DNA from: Cyclobacterium marinum DSM 745
GTDB lineage: Bacteria; Bacteroidota; Bacteroidia; Cytophagales; Cyclobacteriaceae
Length of the DNA stretch: 64,000 nucleotides
Assembly: GCF_000222485.1 (NCBI RefSeq)
Contig: NC_015914.1
Span: forward strand, 6,120,001 to 6,184,000
Direction: 5' to 3'
Position numbers and translations under genes: made by a program. Under the pieces are notes generated by a model. That model was not told the DNA's origin and did no database searches. It saw only the letters and a program-made list of their open reading frames with translations. Below, one piece after another: positions 53,414 to 62,888 of this stretch (position 1 is its first letter; each line of letters begins with the position of its first letter).

Positions 53414-55510
53414 TTAAGGATTTAACCATTTTGTCAAATAAGCTTTTTTATCATTTGAATTTTTCACAGAAAGGGCTTTAATTTTTTCCTTACCTCCACG
53501 TTCCGGCAAAAGGGAAAGTTCTTTTTTCAACTCAGTATTTTCATGAAGTACCAAGGGATTGGTAATACTTAAATTTTCCAATAAGTCCGGCAGATCATAA
53601 TGCTTCAATGCTCCGGCTACAGTATAATTAATTTCACTAGTATTGTACTTAAAGGACTCCACAATTCCTCTGTAAGAACTCATCGGATCTAGCAGCGCTA
53701 TTGAAGATATAGCAGGATTGAAATTGGCCGCATGAAGCAATACCGAAGACATTTCTCCTTTAGCAAGGCCTTTGATTTCTCTGGCCCCTTCTTTCTCCTG
53801 TAATACGGCTACCAGCCGATTGGCATCACCTGCATTAATCCCCACAATGCTTCTTCCAATAAGAATACTTTCAAACCAAAGGTTGTAGGAATTTCCGTCG
53901 AAATTGGCATCACCTTTAAAGCCTCCATTGCCCATCTCTCCAGTATTCAAAAGATCCGGAGCAAGCACCATTGCCCCTGCTTTGACCAAAGCCTCCATGT
54001 CTCCTCCTACACTAGCATCAACCGCTTTACCTGATGGATCTAAATATAGTACCGCTTTGTCAGTCTGATGTTCAGGTTTCATTAAAAGATAAGGCAACCA
54101 GTAATCCCCTTCCCCTTTCATCAGATGTTGTTCCACTGTATACCCATCACGTTGATACCTGCCCACCATCATGGTTTCCGACAATTTACCGGGCGCTTGA
54201 TATCCCGAAAGTTTCTTTGCCCAAGCTACTTTCTCTTTCAAAGTACCATTCAACGCTATTAGTTCGGCCTTGTTAAGATCATAGGTTGTTTTACCATTGT
54301 AACTGGTAACAAGCTGTCCTGTTGGTGACACCTGCAGAATTTCCATAGAAAGTGTATCTATGTCTTGATCTTCCACAGGTCCGGGTAAGTTAAGGTGTTT
54401 TCTAAAAAAAGCATACATGCGCTCCCTATTCTTCTTTGTAGAAGCATGGCCATCATCATCTTCAATCTTTTGGAAATTATCAGGTACCCCATAAGCATCA
54501 TAAATTTTTTGTACTTGCTGACTTGTTTCTCTAACCCCCTCTATATTGAACATGTCACGGGTAGTAGAGATAAGCAGATTTGGTTTAGGAGCTCTAACGA
54601 TCATTAGATCGGGATGATCCAATCCTTCGGCAATGGCATGGTAGAAATTTTGTTCGGCATCCTGAGGGCCATGGGTAAGCATCAGTCGCTTGAAATTTGT
54701 AATGTAATTTTCAGGTGCAGATGCATTAATCCTTTCATCAAAGGCTGCGATATAGGAAGATTGCGTACCTCCTCCTGATCTACCCGTGATTCCGATTCTT
54801 TTTGGATCTACTTCTTTTCTGGTCATCAGGTAATCTACAGCCCTGATGCCATCCCAAATCATGTGTCTGGCTTGAGAAGAACCTACGATAAATGCTTGAG
54901 CTCCAGGATAGGAATGCTGTTTTGTGGGACCTCCAACTTGATCTTCGTTGGTTTCGTGATTAAAATACTCTAACCTTTCACCTTGTCCAAGGGGGTCAAA
55001 ACCGAAAACAATAAATCCTTTTTTTACTAGGTTTAAAATTACATGTTGATAGGTCGGAGCCCTATAAGCCAAAGGCGTATGGCCCGAGCAATAGATAATA
55101 GCGGGCGTATTACTTTTCGCTCCATCCGGAATAAATAAAGTGCCACTCACATACAGACCTGGTTGAGATTCAAAAACTATGTTCTCAAATTTAAATCCAT
55201 TGCCTTTGTGTTTAGCGGTTATCTTAGCATTTAATGGTGTTTTTTCCGGAAAGGGACCTACCACCTTCATTAACTTCTCTTTGGCTTTGGCTTGCCAATT
55301 TTTCCACTCATTTAAAGAAGAAATAGAAGCAATCGCCTCATCCCTATCTTTTAGCATTTCAAGTGCTTGTTGGCTTTGGTGCTTGTAGAGGGCATTGGGT
55401 CCATCTGTGAAATTAACCCAGTGAGATTTGATCACATTTAGATTCTCTTGACCAAAACCATTTAAGGAGATGCCAATACAAAGTAACAAGATTAGTGGTA
55501 TGTTTTTCAT
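53414..55510 (-). CDS. Exported double alpha/beta-hydrolase protein, acetylxylan-esterase-like
   Basis: A 698-residue protein with a signal peptide (to about 20, NGFGQ). The first half (about 90-375) is an alpha/beta hydrolase: oxyanion region YCSGHTPLAYR, FDPLGQGER, nucleophile Ser245 in GITGRSGGGTQ, and the late acid/His region DDDGHAST. The second half (about 430-690) resembles another hydrolase fold (AVLYLDPSGK, VLAPDLLNTGEMG) but lacks a clear GxSxG nucleophile (GLAKGEMSSVLL instead), so it may be structural. Similar proteins are annotated acetylxylan esterase (AXE1) and occur in loci for acetylated plant glycans. It follows the isomerase-like gene by 185 bases. Confidence 0.86.
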   Translation of the reverse strand: MKNIPLILLLCIGISLNGFGQENLNVIKSHWVNFTDGPNALYKHQSQQALEMLKDRDEAIASISSLNEWKNWQAKAKEKLMKVVGPFPEKTPLNAKITAKHKGNGFKFENIVFESQPGLYVSGTLFIPDGAKSNTPAIIYCSGHTPLAYRAPTYQHVILNLVKKGFIVFGFDPLGQGERLEYFNHETNEDQVGGPTKQHSYPGAQAFIVGSSQARHMIWDGIRAVDYLMTRKEVDPKRIGITGRSGGGTQSSYIAAFDERINASAPENYITNFKRLMLTHGPQDAEQNFYHAIAEGLDHPDLMIVRAPKPNLLISTTRDMFNIEGVRETSQQVQKIYDAYGVPDNFQKIEDDDGHASTKKNRERMYAFFRKHLNLPGPVEDQDIDTLSMEILQVSPTGQLVTSYNGKTTYDLNKAELIALNGTLKEKVAWAKKLSGYQAPGKLSETMMVGRYQRDGYTVEQHLMKGEGDYWLPYLLMKPEHQTDKAVLYLDPSGKAVDASVGGDMEALVKAGAMVLAPDLLNTGEMGNGGFKGDANFDGNSYNLWFESILIGRSIVGINAGDANRLVAVLQEKEGAREIKGLAKGEMSSVLLHAANFNPAISSIALLDPMSSYRGIVESFKYNTSEINYTVAGALKHYDLPDLLENLSITNPLVLHENTELKKELSLLPERGGKEKIKALSVKNSNDKKAYLTKWLNP

Positions 55511-55531
55511 TAATAATTTGATTGTAATGAA

Positions 55532-55564
55532 ATAGCAACAGCATTTTGAATAAACTGTTGCTAT
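55532..55564. repeat. Perfect 10-base inverted repeat upstream of the esterase gene
   Basis: ATAGCAACAG (55532-55541) and CTGTTGCTAT (55555-55564), 13-base loop. On the plus strand it is followed by a T run, so it could stop antisense transcription. On the minus strand it lies in the leader of the gene starting at 55510 and could be an operator. Confidence 0.5.
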
Positions 55565-55695
55565 ATTATTTTTTTTTGAATTGATCCTTAAACCCTCCCA
55601 ATTGCGAATGGTTATCCATTGAAAAATAATCTTTTTCTCAGCATGTTTTCTTTAAATTAATCTTCAACACTTTGAAATGCTTTACTATTTCTAAT

Positions 55696-56583
55696 TTATA
55701 GATTTTTCAAGTACTTGTCAAAAGTCTCTTTTTGGGCAACCATGGCCGCCAATTTATCTTCAGGATCACTATGAGATTCAATCAAAATCCATCCATTATA
55801 CTCTGCTTGATGTAATAATTGAAGTAATGCCTGAAAAGGGTAATCATTTTCATCAAATGCCCTTATATGGGTTGTATCCCCTAACCATTTTTTTACCATA
55901 TTAAAGTTACCCACAAGTCCCGGCTCCATAAGGTCAGTATTGTTGCTATTCCAGCATATTTTTACATTGGATGAGCTTACTTGATCGAATATTGCTTTCA
56001 TAACAGGTAGTTGCTGGGTAACTTTTCCATGTACCTCCACCCGCACCAATTGACCATAATCTTTTGCATATTCTCCAACTTCACTAAAAGATTTAGCTAT
56101 CTGTGCTATGGTTTTTTCCCTAGAGACTTCTTCCGGAAGTCGGTTGGGCTTTACTTTAATTCCGGAGGCGCCAATATCATGGCACAGTCTAATGTATTCT
56201 TTCGTACCTTTTATATTGGCCTCAAGTTCATTTGGATTGGGGCTATGGTATTCGTAGTTGCTACCATAGCCTACACATGTTACTGAGCTATTTTCAAACC
56301 TTTTTTTAACCTCTCTACGCTCCTTTTCATTAAGCCTTGTTTCAACTCCATGGGCATGTTGGGTACGAAGTTCTAAACCTTCATAGCCTGCTTTTTCACA
56401 ATTGCTAATAAGCTCCGGCAAGGACCAATCTTTACCCCACAAATAAGTAACCAGACCTAATTTCATAGATGCTGACTTTGCCAGTGTAGGATTTATCAAG
56501 GAGGTTCCTATACTGCTTAATGCTATTCCGGAAATAAGACTTTTCTTAAGAAAGTTTCTTCGTTTATTTTGGTCGTTGTTCAT
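55696..56583 (-). CDS. Tat-exported sugar phosphate isomerase/epimerase-like TIM-barrel protein
   Basis: A 295-residue AP-endonuclease-2/xylose-isomerase-like TIM barrel. The N-terminus KRRNFLKKSLISGIALSSIG is a twin-arginine signal. Barrel strands show MKLGLVTYLWGKDWSLPELI, GYEGLELRTQHAHGVETRLN, CVGYGSNYEYHSP, GIKVKPNRLPEE, LVRVEVHGKV, VKICWNSNNTDLMEPG and WILIESHSDPEDKL. Acidic and His residues at the metal positions (Glu in VEVHGK, Asn/Asp in WNSNNTD, Glu in IESHSD) are partly kept. Eleven bases separate it from the esterase gene upstream. Tat export implies a folded, perhaps metal-loaded enzyme in the periplasm. Substrate unknown. Confidence 0.87.
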   Translation of the reverse strand: MNNDQNKRRNFLKKSLISGIALSSIGTSLINPTLAKSASMKLGLVTYLWGKDWSLPELISNCEKAGYEGLELRTQHAHGVETRLNEKERREVKKRFENSSVTCVGYGSNYEYHSPNPNELEANIKGTKEYIRLCHDIGASGIKVKPNRLPEEVSREKTIAQIAKSFSEVGEYAKDYGQLVRVEVHGKVTQQLPVMKAIFDQVSSSNVKICWNSNNTDLMEPGLVGNFNMVKKWLGDTTHIRAFDENDYPFQALLQLLHQAEYNGWILIESHSDPEDKLAAMVAQKETFDKYLKNL

Positions 56584-56593
56584 CGTTTTGGGT

Positions 56594-57772
56594 TTACCAT
56601 TTAATTTTTTCTATGGAAGTCAATCCATGGTTTGGAAAAGGATTCTTTTCAGTAAATGGATAGAGTGCCTCCTGGTCTTCGACCACCACTGCTTCTTCCT
56701 TTAATCGACCATCCTCATACATGGCTTTAGATAAATCTAAATTTAAATATTTGGCTAAAAATGGATATACTGCTTGCCTTTTCTTTTCATCATATCCATG
56801 GTTATCTTCAGGTATATGTTTATTTTCCACCTTTTCAGGATGACCTTTTAACCCATATACATATTGCAGATGGGGAAATTCCACTTTAGGGGTGTTTTTG
56901 GTCCAATCACCGCCAACTGAGGTCAACAATAGTGGCTTTGGAGCAAATACTGCAGCGATTTCAACATTATTTGTTTGGTAATCTTTTGCTTTATGAATGG
57001 GCATCCCGCTTTCACAGGTACACCCTCCAAAAAAATGTGCCGAAACCATTACTACCGGAGCAGCTACATCAATTCTGTCATCTACTGCAGCCAACAAAAA
57101 GGATTGGGTTCCACCACCGGAAGCACCTGTCACAGCTAACTTATCAGGATCAGCTCCAAGAGAAAGCATAAAATCAACACTCCTAATACTATTCCATAAT
57201 TGTAATTTCAGAACATCTCCGTCTCTATGTCCCCATCCAATTTCTTCCATCTGACCATAGCCTACTGCATCATAAGCCCAAACTATTGCACCCATTCTGG
57301 CCATAGAAGCAAATCTTTTTTGCGCGTCAGGCCTATACCTTCCTACTTCTCCAGGCTTGGTCCAATGTCCATGAGGACTTAAAACACCCGGAATTTTGCC
57401 CGGATTTTCAGTGGGCATGTATAAACTTCCGGTAACGAATACTCCCGGTAAGCTTTCAAAAGCCACATTTTGAACAACATAACCCTCATATTCCCTAATC
57501 TCTCCCATTACAGGTTTCAAAGGAGTCTTTTTAGGCATTTTATTTAAACCTGTTCCTTTTAGGATTTGCTTCCTAATAGCATTGGCCCTCTTGTCCCAAT
57601 CTTTTTCGGTCTTGTATTTTCCCTTTTCCATCTGTAGAAAAGAAGCTCCCTCCTCTTCTGTCCAATGATCACCGACACATAGCATGTCTGAATCCACACT
57701 TTGTGCAAATACTGCCATCGAGCTTGTTAAAAACAAAACAATAAAAGCCAATAAATACCTATTTGATTTCAT
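56594..57772 (-). CDS. Exported alpha/beta hydrolase, acetylxylan-esterase-like
   Basis: A 392-residue protein with a Sec signal peptide (to about 23, AVFAQ). Hydrolase core: VLSPHGHWTK (oxyanion side), WAYDAVGYGQMEEIGWGHRDGD, nucleophile Ser218 in VTGASGGGTQSFLLA, Asp region in LLLTSVGGDWTKN, His in EDNHGYDEKKRQA. The segment VSAHFFGGCTCESGMPIHK with two close cysteines may form a disulphide. It is translated 31 bases after the Tat-exported hydrolase and 11 bases before the TIM-barrel gene, so these genes form one operon. A deacetylase acting on acetylated oligosaccharides is likely but not proven. Confidence 0.87.
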   Translation of the reverse strand: MKSNRYLLAFIVLFLTSSMAVFAQSVDSDMLCVGDHWTEEEGASFLQMEKGKYKTEKDWDKRANAIRKQILKGTGLNKMPKKTPLKPVMGEIREYEGYVVQNVAFESLPGVFVTGSLYMPTENPGKIPGVLSPHGHWTKPGEVGRYRPDAQKRFASMARMGAIVWAYDAVGYGQMEEIGWGHRDGDVLKLQLWNSIRSVDFMLSLGADPDKLAVTGASGGGTQSFLLAAVDDRIDVAAPVVMVSAHFFGGCTCESGMPIHKAKDYQTNNVEIAAVFAPKPLLLTSVGGDWTKNTPKVEFPHLQYVYGLKGHPEKVENKHIPEDNHGYDEKKRQAVYPFLAKYLNLDLSKAMYEDGRLKEEAVVVEDQEALYPFTEKNPFPNHGLTSIEKIKW

Positions 57773-57802
57773 AAGGAAAGTTTTAAATAAGAAATGAAAT
57801 AA

Positions 57803-59071
57803 TTAACTTTTTAACCACTTGTCCCACCAATCAAAAGCCTCTGCTTGCATGGCTTTGTCAAATTTATGAAGACCAGGGTAATAGGAGGCTCTGTATTTAT
57901 CTGAGGCTCCGGCTTTATCAAAAACAGATGCTAAAATTTTATCTGCTTTTTGCATTTCAGATAAAGTATACAATTGATCTTCTCGATCATTGAGTACTAA
58001 TGTGGGCAATGGTACACGAAGCCCTAAAATTTCGGGAAAATCCAATTCATTCGGAAGCCTAGGAACATAGGCCATCCAAGTATGGGTATAGGCTCGGTTC
58101 AAAAGAAAATCTGTCCATGTGCTCATAAAGCCTACACAGACAGCACATTTAATCCTATGGTCTAAACCTCCCATCATTACAGTACGCAATCCCCCTCCAG
58201 ATAATCCTCCGCAGCCTACATTGTTAGAATCCACATCTTTTCTGGCCAAAAGAATGTTTAAGGCCATCTGATCTTCAGCAAAAAATACTGCAGGCCAGCT
58301 GGTACCACCACAGAATAAAGACTTGGCCATGACATGTTCATGATCAGCAGCCCATTTATTATAGGCTGCAATGTTTTCTTCATTTTCTGGATTTTCATCA
58401 GTCAAACCGGCTCTCCGGTTCTCCGGAACTTCTTCCAATAACACCCTACGGCTGGCAAAAGTAAAGGAGTCGGAAACCATAACAACATATCCTCTTTTTG
58501 CCATTTCATTGGCCCAAGCTTTTCCCTCATAATAATGCTCCTGGTGTACTTTCATCAGCGGATGTTGCGCTTTTCCTGTTCGGGTAATTTTTCGTAATCC
58601 GAAATATTTATTTCCTCCATGATCATGAAAAGCAAGGATTGCAGGCAGTTCCCCTACCACACCGGCAGGTTTGATCACCAAAGCCTTTGTTCGGTTTCCA
58701 TAGGGCAATTGCCAACTAATTTCCTCAAATGCTAGACCGTCGTTTTCATAAGTATCATGCACGGTCACCTTAGGAATAGCTCCCAAATCAGGTATACCCA
58801 TCCTTTCTTTGACAGTTGCCATGGCTTCCTTTCTCCAAGATTCAAGAGAAGTGTAACGCTCATTTCTGTAAGAAAGTGATGGCAATTGATCACTGATCAA
58901 TCCATTGGCCCATGGGCCGTAAGGACCAATAATACTTAGATCAGCCTTGGTCATACCGGTTTTTTTAGAAACAGATGAAAAAGCAAGATTTTGAGGATTC
59001 AATATTCCTCCCACCATACCAAAACCTGTCAATCCTGCAGTTTTGATAAAGTCTCTTCTTGGCTTTTTCAT
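57803..59071 (-). CDS. Tat-exported alpha/beta hydrolase
   Basis: A 422-residue protein with a twin-arginine signal (PRRDFIKTAGLTGFGMVGG). Hydrolase motifs are AILAFHDHGGNKYFG, VVMVSDSFTFASRR, nucleophile Ser291 in VGCGGLSGGGLRTVMMGG, Asp in PTLVLNDREDQLY and His in YYPGLHKFD. Related to the other hydrolases of this block but exported folded. Preceded by the Gfo/Idh/MocA-like gene at 28 bases and followed by the next hydrolase at 30 bases. Probably a carbohydrate or lipid esterase; the family contains dienelactone-hydrolase-like members, so the substrate is open. Confidence 0.87.
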   Translation of the reverse strand: MKKPRRDFIKTAGLTGFGMVGGILNPQNLAFSSVSKKTGMTKADLSIIGPYGPWANGLISDQLPSLSYRNERYTSLESWRKEAMATVKERMGIPDLGAIPKVTVHDTYENDGLAFEEISWQLPYGNRTKALVIKPAGVVGELPAILAFHDHGGNKYFGLRKITRTGKAQHPLMKVHQEHYYEGKAWANEMAKRGYVVMVSDSFTFASRRVLLEEVPENRRAGLTDENPENEENIAAYNKWAADHEHVMAKSLFCGGTSWPAVFFAEDQMALNILLARKDVDSNNVGCGGLSGGGLRTVMMGGLDHRIKCAVCVGFMSTWTDFLLNRAYTHTWMAYVPRLPNELDFPEILGLRVPLPTLVLNDREDQLYTLSEMQKADKILASVFDKAGASDKYRASYYPGLHKFDKAMQAEAFDWWDKWLKS

Positions 59072-59099
59072 CTGAATTAATTTTTATTGAATAGAAATT

Positions 59100-60506
59100 T
59101 TATTTGGCTAATTCTAAGGCCTGAGTAGTAACGTAATATTTTGCCAACATATTTGGAACTTCCCAATCAGGTAATTTACCTTGTTCCAAATAATCGATAT
59201 AAGTTTCAGTTACCTCTCTGAAGTGGTCTTCATGTCCATGACGGAAAGCTTCCGGAATCTCAACCCTCCAAGAGTCTTTTCCCTCAACCTTTACAACATC
59301 CAAACCTTCAAAGGTGCTTGCAAGTTCTTTTACATGTTTGGTTACACTGGCTTCAAAAGCAGCAATGTCTTGTCCTTCAACCGGCTCTATATACAATTCA
59401 GGCTTATAATTTTCTTCAGCATCTTGTCTGATCACCAAATTCGCTTTGGATCCTCTCATGATAGAATAATGAGTATCAGCAGACCCCTCCGGAGCCTTAT
59501 AATTCCATATTACAGATACCTTGGCATGAATTCCGTTAATTTTATAGTTGATTTCTCCATTACCATACACCTTCAATAATCCATCAGAAACAACAGATTG
59601 CAGGTAATCAGGGAACTCTTCAAGACCGGTGGACAAGGTAAACTCTTCAAGTGTAAGGTCGGTGGTCCATCTTTTGGCATTGATCATTTCAATGTCTGTC
59701 TTATAATCTATGATTTTGTCTGGAAAACTCTCCCATTGTACCAAGTCTACTAAGTGTGTGGTAACATCCACGATACCATTACCTTGTTGGTTAACGTCAT
59801 AGAACCATCCTGGTCTGATCAAGGTTTTTCCGGATACTTGCTTGTAAAAATGGTGAATACTTTCTTTGGTTATGGCCGGGTTTTCAAGCGTACCTTTTTC
59901 CATTTCTCCAAAAACTTCAGGAATTAATGAAAACTCGCGCTGAAGCATAGTAGTAATTTCAAACCTTTCGGTCATGATATCAAACAACAATACATCGTTT
60001 TTCTCAGCAAGTTCAAAGGCCTCTTTTAAGGTTTCAAAGCCTTGCGCGTCTATGGCCATAGGTTTGTCGGCCAAAACATTAATGCCTGCCTCTATGGTAG
60101 CCTTAATGTTAGCAGTTTTTTTCTTATTGTTTCCTGCGGTTAGCATTACATTACCCTTCTTCTCACTTAGCATTTTCTGAAGGTAATCATCTCCTTTGTA
60201 TACTTCTAATTCCCAACTAGTAGGATCCTCCTCACGGGTATTATAACTTTCAATTGATTTTAAATAAGAGGTCAATTCCGGTCCATCGGGTGCATACACA
60301 TAAACTTTTGGATCCACTTCTTCGTACATGGATTTTTTCACAAGGTGGGCATGAAAGTGGCCGGGATCAAGAGTAAGTAGTTTTATTTCGTTTTTTTCTC
60401 CGGTAAAGGTAGTCTTCACTTCTTCTTCCACATTTTTTTCGTTGGAACATGATAAAAGCAAAATTGAGGCAGCAATAGGTGACCAAAATTTACTATTAAA
60501 TTTCAT
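59100..60506 (-). CDS. Gfo/Idh/MocA-like oxidoreductase, predicted lipoprotein
   Basis: A 468-residue protein. The N-terminus ends in a lipobox (ASILLLSC, Cys20), so it should sit on the membrane outside the cytoplasm. The Rossmann-like part lacks the usual GxGxxG, starting IKLLTLDPGHFHAHLVKK. It keeps the family elements VMLTAGNNKKKTANI and GINVLADKPMAID, with the catalytic-type Lys in the DKP motif. The C-terminal alpha/beta domain (about 190-400) matches the 'putative oxidoreductase C-terminal' group. First gene of the minus-strand operon that continues with three hydrolases and a TIM barrel. A dinucleotide-dependent enzyme outside the cytoplasm is unusual; tightly bound cofactor or a changed role are possible. 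Confidence 0.85.
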   Translation of the reverse strand: MKFNSKFWSPIAASILLLSCSNEKNVEEEVKTTFTGEKNEIKLLTLDPGHFHAHLVKKSMYEEVDPKVYVYAPDGPELTSYLKSIESYNTREEDPTSWELEVYKGDDYLQKMLSEKKGNVMLTAGNNKKKTANIKATIEAGINVLADKPMAIDAQGFETLKEAFELAEKNDVLLFDIMTERFEITTMLQREFSLIPEVFGEMEKGTLENPAITKESIHHFYKQVSGKTLIRPGWFYDVNQQGNGIVDVTTHLVDLVQWESFPDKIIDYKTDIEMINAKRWTTDLTLEEFTLSTGLEEFPDYLQSVVSDGLLKVYGNGEINYKINGIHAKVSVIWNYKAPEGSADTHYSIMRGSKANLVIRQDAEENYKPELYIEPVEGQDIAAFEASVTKHVKELASTFEGLDVVKVEGKDSWRVEIPEAFRHGHEDHFREVTETYIDYLEQGKLPDWEVPNMLAKYYVTTQALELAK

Positions 60507-61211
60507 AAGATTTGATTTTGGTAATTGGTTTAAATTAAGTAATAATTACTTTGGGATAACCCTTTGGCTTTTTGCATAAATATTCGATCATTGCTTTAAC
60601 CTAAGAAAAAGCATTGTCGTGCATCAAGGGAATAAATATAAACAATAATAAAGGAGAATAAAACATATATTAACGTTACCGATTACAATTGATGCATATT
60701 TTCAAGATTTATTGTCACAAAAGGCAAGAGACCTACCGCTTTATAGGCTCGGCATAAGCCAATACTTAAATTTAAATAAAACTCAGTTTATTATTAACCG
60801 TAAAATTAAGTCCCTCCCTATTTTGGTTGGTATGAATTTTGACCTTTGCTTGATGAATACACATATCCATTAAAAGTAAATTTTGCCATTAATGTAAATT
60901 AATCAAGGATATTAGACCTATTACGAAGGATCCATATAGGCCGGTTAATATGCCTAAAGGTCATTGAATTTCTTTCATGTATGATCAAATCCGCTAGAAT
61001 ATTAAATTGATGAATCACTTTAGTGGGAACAAAAAACGAAGGGCAAGATTAGCATTCATTAACCACAATTTTTAAAAAAAATAAATACTTTAATTCAATA
61101 TTTAAGTAGTAATTAAGACATTGTAGCATCTTAATAAATAATAAGCTCAAAGCGAAAAAAATTCTTTCGATTAGGAAAAAGAATAAAACCTAAAATCATA
61201 ATTTTATAAAC
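60507..61211. other. 705-base divergent intergenic region
   Basis: Lies between the starts of the minus-strand lipoprotein gene and the plus-strand tagaturonate reductase, so it holds promoters for both. Visible elements: TTAAGA/TCTTAA arms at 61113-61118 and 61129-61134 (78 bases before the reductase start, possible operator), and TAGGC/GCCTA arms near 60936-60955. No open frame with coding character and no regulator gene within. Confidence 0.5.
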
Positions 61212-62627
61212 ATGAAACTATTAAGTAGACAAAATATTCCTTCATCTCCAACTCGCCCAATTGGTGTACTTCAATTTGGGACAGGTAATTTTTTGAGAGG
61301 ATTTGCAGATTGGATGATAGATATTCTAAATGAGAAAACATCATTTAATGGAGACATCCAAATGGTGCAGGTGCATAGTAAAAAACCCGCCCAAGGAATT
61401 AACTCTCAGGAAGGTTTATATCATGTCCTTACCAAAGGGGTTAGTAAAGGCCAAACCATAGAAGATAGTCGGTTAATTCAATCAGTAAGAGGGGCCATCA
61501 ACCCATTTCTAGATTATAAGGCTTACTTAGATTTGGCCAAAATACCGGAATTAAGATTTGTTATTTCAAACACAACAGAGGCAGGCATATATTTTGATGA
61601 AGACGATAAGGATTGGGCGACTACTCCTGAGTCTTTTCCAGGAAAATTAACAGCTTTGCTTTATCATCGTTTTCAACATTTTGATGGAGCTTCTGAAAAA
61701 GGGTTGGTAATCATCCCTTGTGAATTGGTTGAAGACAATGGAAAAAAGCTTAAAGAAAACATCAAAAGATACATTGATTTATGGGACCTCTCAGGAGATT
61801 TTGAGGACTGGGTGGTGAAGCACAACTTTTTTTGCAACACATTAGTAGACCGGATTGTGCCGGGTTATCCATTGGGTAGTGGTAATGAAATTCAAGCTCA
61901 ATTAGGTTTTAAAGATGAGCAAATGGTGATGACAGAACCCTTTTATTTTTGGGCCATTGATGGACCGGAATGGCTTAAAAAAGAATTACCATTAGATAAA
62001 GCCGGTTTTGATGTACTTTTTGTAAAGGACATCAGCCCTTACAGAACAAGAAAGGTGCAAATCCTTAATGGGGCCCACACTTGTTTGGTACCTGTTGCCT
62101 ACCTTAAAGGTATCAGGTTAGTAAAAGATGCCATGGAAAATGAATCCACGAGTAATTATCTCCAAAAAGTCATCTTTGAAGAAATAATTCCTGCAATGGA
62201 TCAACCCGAAGAAAATTTAATTCCATTTGCAGAAGATGTACTAGATCGGTTCAGAAATCCTTTTATTAAACACAAGCTAAGTGATATTGCATTGAATTCT
62301 ATTGCAAAATGGAAAGTTAGAGTTTTGCCCACCTTGCTGGATTATATCAATAAAAAAGATCAAGTCCCTACAGGTATGGTACAAGCATTTGCTGCAATGA
62401 TTGTGTTTTACAGAGGTCATTATAATGGTGAGTCTACTCCCATTAAAGACAAACCTGAAGTAATTAAGTATTTTGATCAGATATGGAAAATAAAAACACC
62501 TGAGGCAGTAGTGGAAAGCGTGTTGTCAAAAGTGGACTATTGGGATCAAGACCTTAACTTAATTTATGGGCTTAGTGAAGCCTTAATTAAAGAAGTTAAA
62601 GTCCTATTGGCTCAAGAGGAAGGATAA
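61212..62627 (+). CDS. uxaB: Tagaturonate reductase (altronate oxidoreductase)
   Basis: A 471-residue long-chain mannitol-dehydrogenase-family enzyme that reduces D-tagaturonate to D-altronate with NADH in galacturonate breakdown. Motifs: VLQFGTGNFLRGFADWMIDIL (NAD site), FVISNTTEAGI, VIIPCELVEDNGKKLK, NTLVDRIVPGYP and the catalytic Lys/His region DISPYRTRKVQILNGAHTCLVPVAYL. Length matches UxaB (about 480). UxaA and UxaC are not in the window. It is a single gene with a strong terminator 65 bases after its stop and points toward pectin- or uronate-type substrates. Confidence 0.93.
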   Translation: MKLLSRQNIPSSPTRPIGVLQFGTGNFLRGFADWMIDILNEKTSFNGDIQMVQVHSKKPAQGINSQEGLYHVLTKGVSKGQTIEDSRLIQSVRGAINPFLDYKAYLDLAKIPELRFVISNTTEAGIYFDEDDKDWATTPESFPGKLTALLYHRFQHFDGASEKGLVIIPCELVEDNGKKLKENIKRYIDLWDLSGDFEDWVVKHNFFCNTLVDRIVPGYPLGSGNEIQAQLGFKDEQMVMTEPFYFWAIDGPEWLKKELPLDKAGFDVLFVKDISPYRTRKVQILNGAHTCLVPVAYLKGIRLVKDAMENESTSNYLQKVIFEEIIPAMDQPEENLIPFAEDVLDRFRNPFIKHKLSDIALNSIAKWKVRVLPTLLDYINKKDQVPTGMVQAFAAMIVFYRGHYNGESTPIKDKPEVIKYFDQIWKIKTPEAVVESVLSKVDYWDQDLNLIYGLSEALIKEVKVLLAQEEG

Positions 62628-62691
62628 TTATTCCCAAACGCCATCAATTCAAGCGTACAAAGCCTATTTCATAATCCGAGATGAATGAAGT

Positions 62692-62736
62692 GGCATAAAA
62701 AAAGCGGTTTAAAAATTAAGCCGCTTTTTTTATGCC
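62692..62736. terminator. Bidirectional intrinsic terminator
   Basis: Near-perfect 21-pair hairpin: GGCATAAAAAAAGCGG with TTTAA (62692-62712) pairs with TTAA-GCCGCTTTTTTTATGCC (62716-62736), with one G-U pair and a three-A loop. It lies between the convergent uxaB (stop 62627) and xylose isomerase (stop 62889) genes. Confidence 0.93.
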
Positions 62737-62888
62737 TGTCTTCAAACAATTTAACTCGCAATAGAAAATCTCCTACGAAGTGAAATCAATTCAAAGTCAC
62801 CCAAGTCTTTACTTTTTTTAATTTCACCAAGGTAATGCTAACCAAGACTTCAATCAGCCTGATTTTCTAAAGATTACATTATTCTGGT

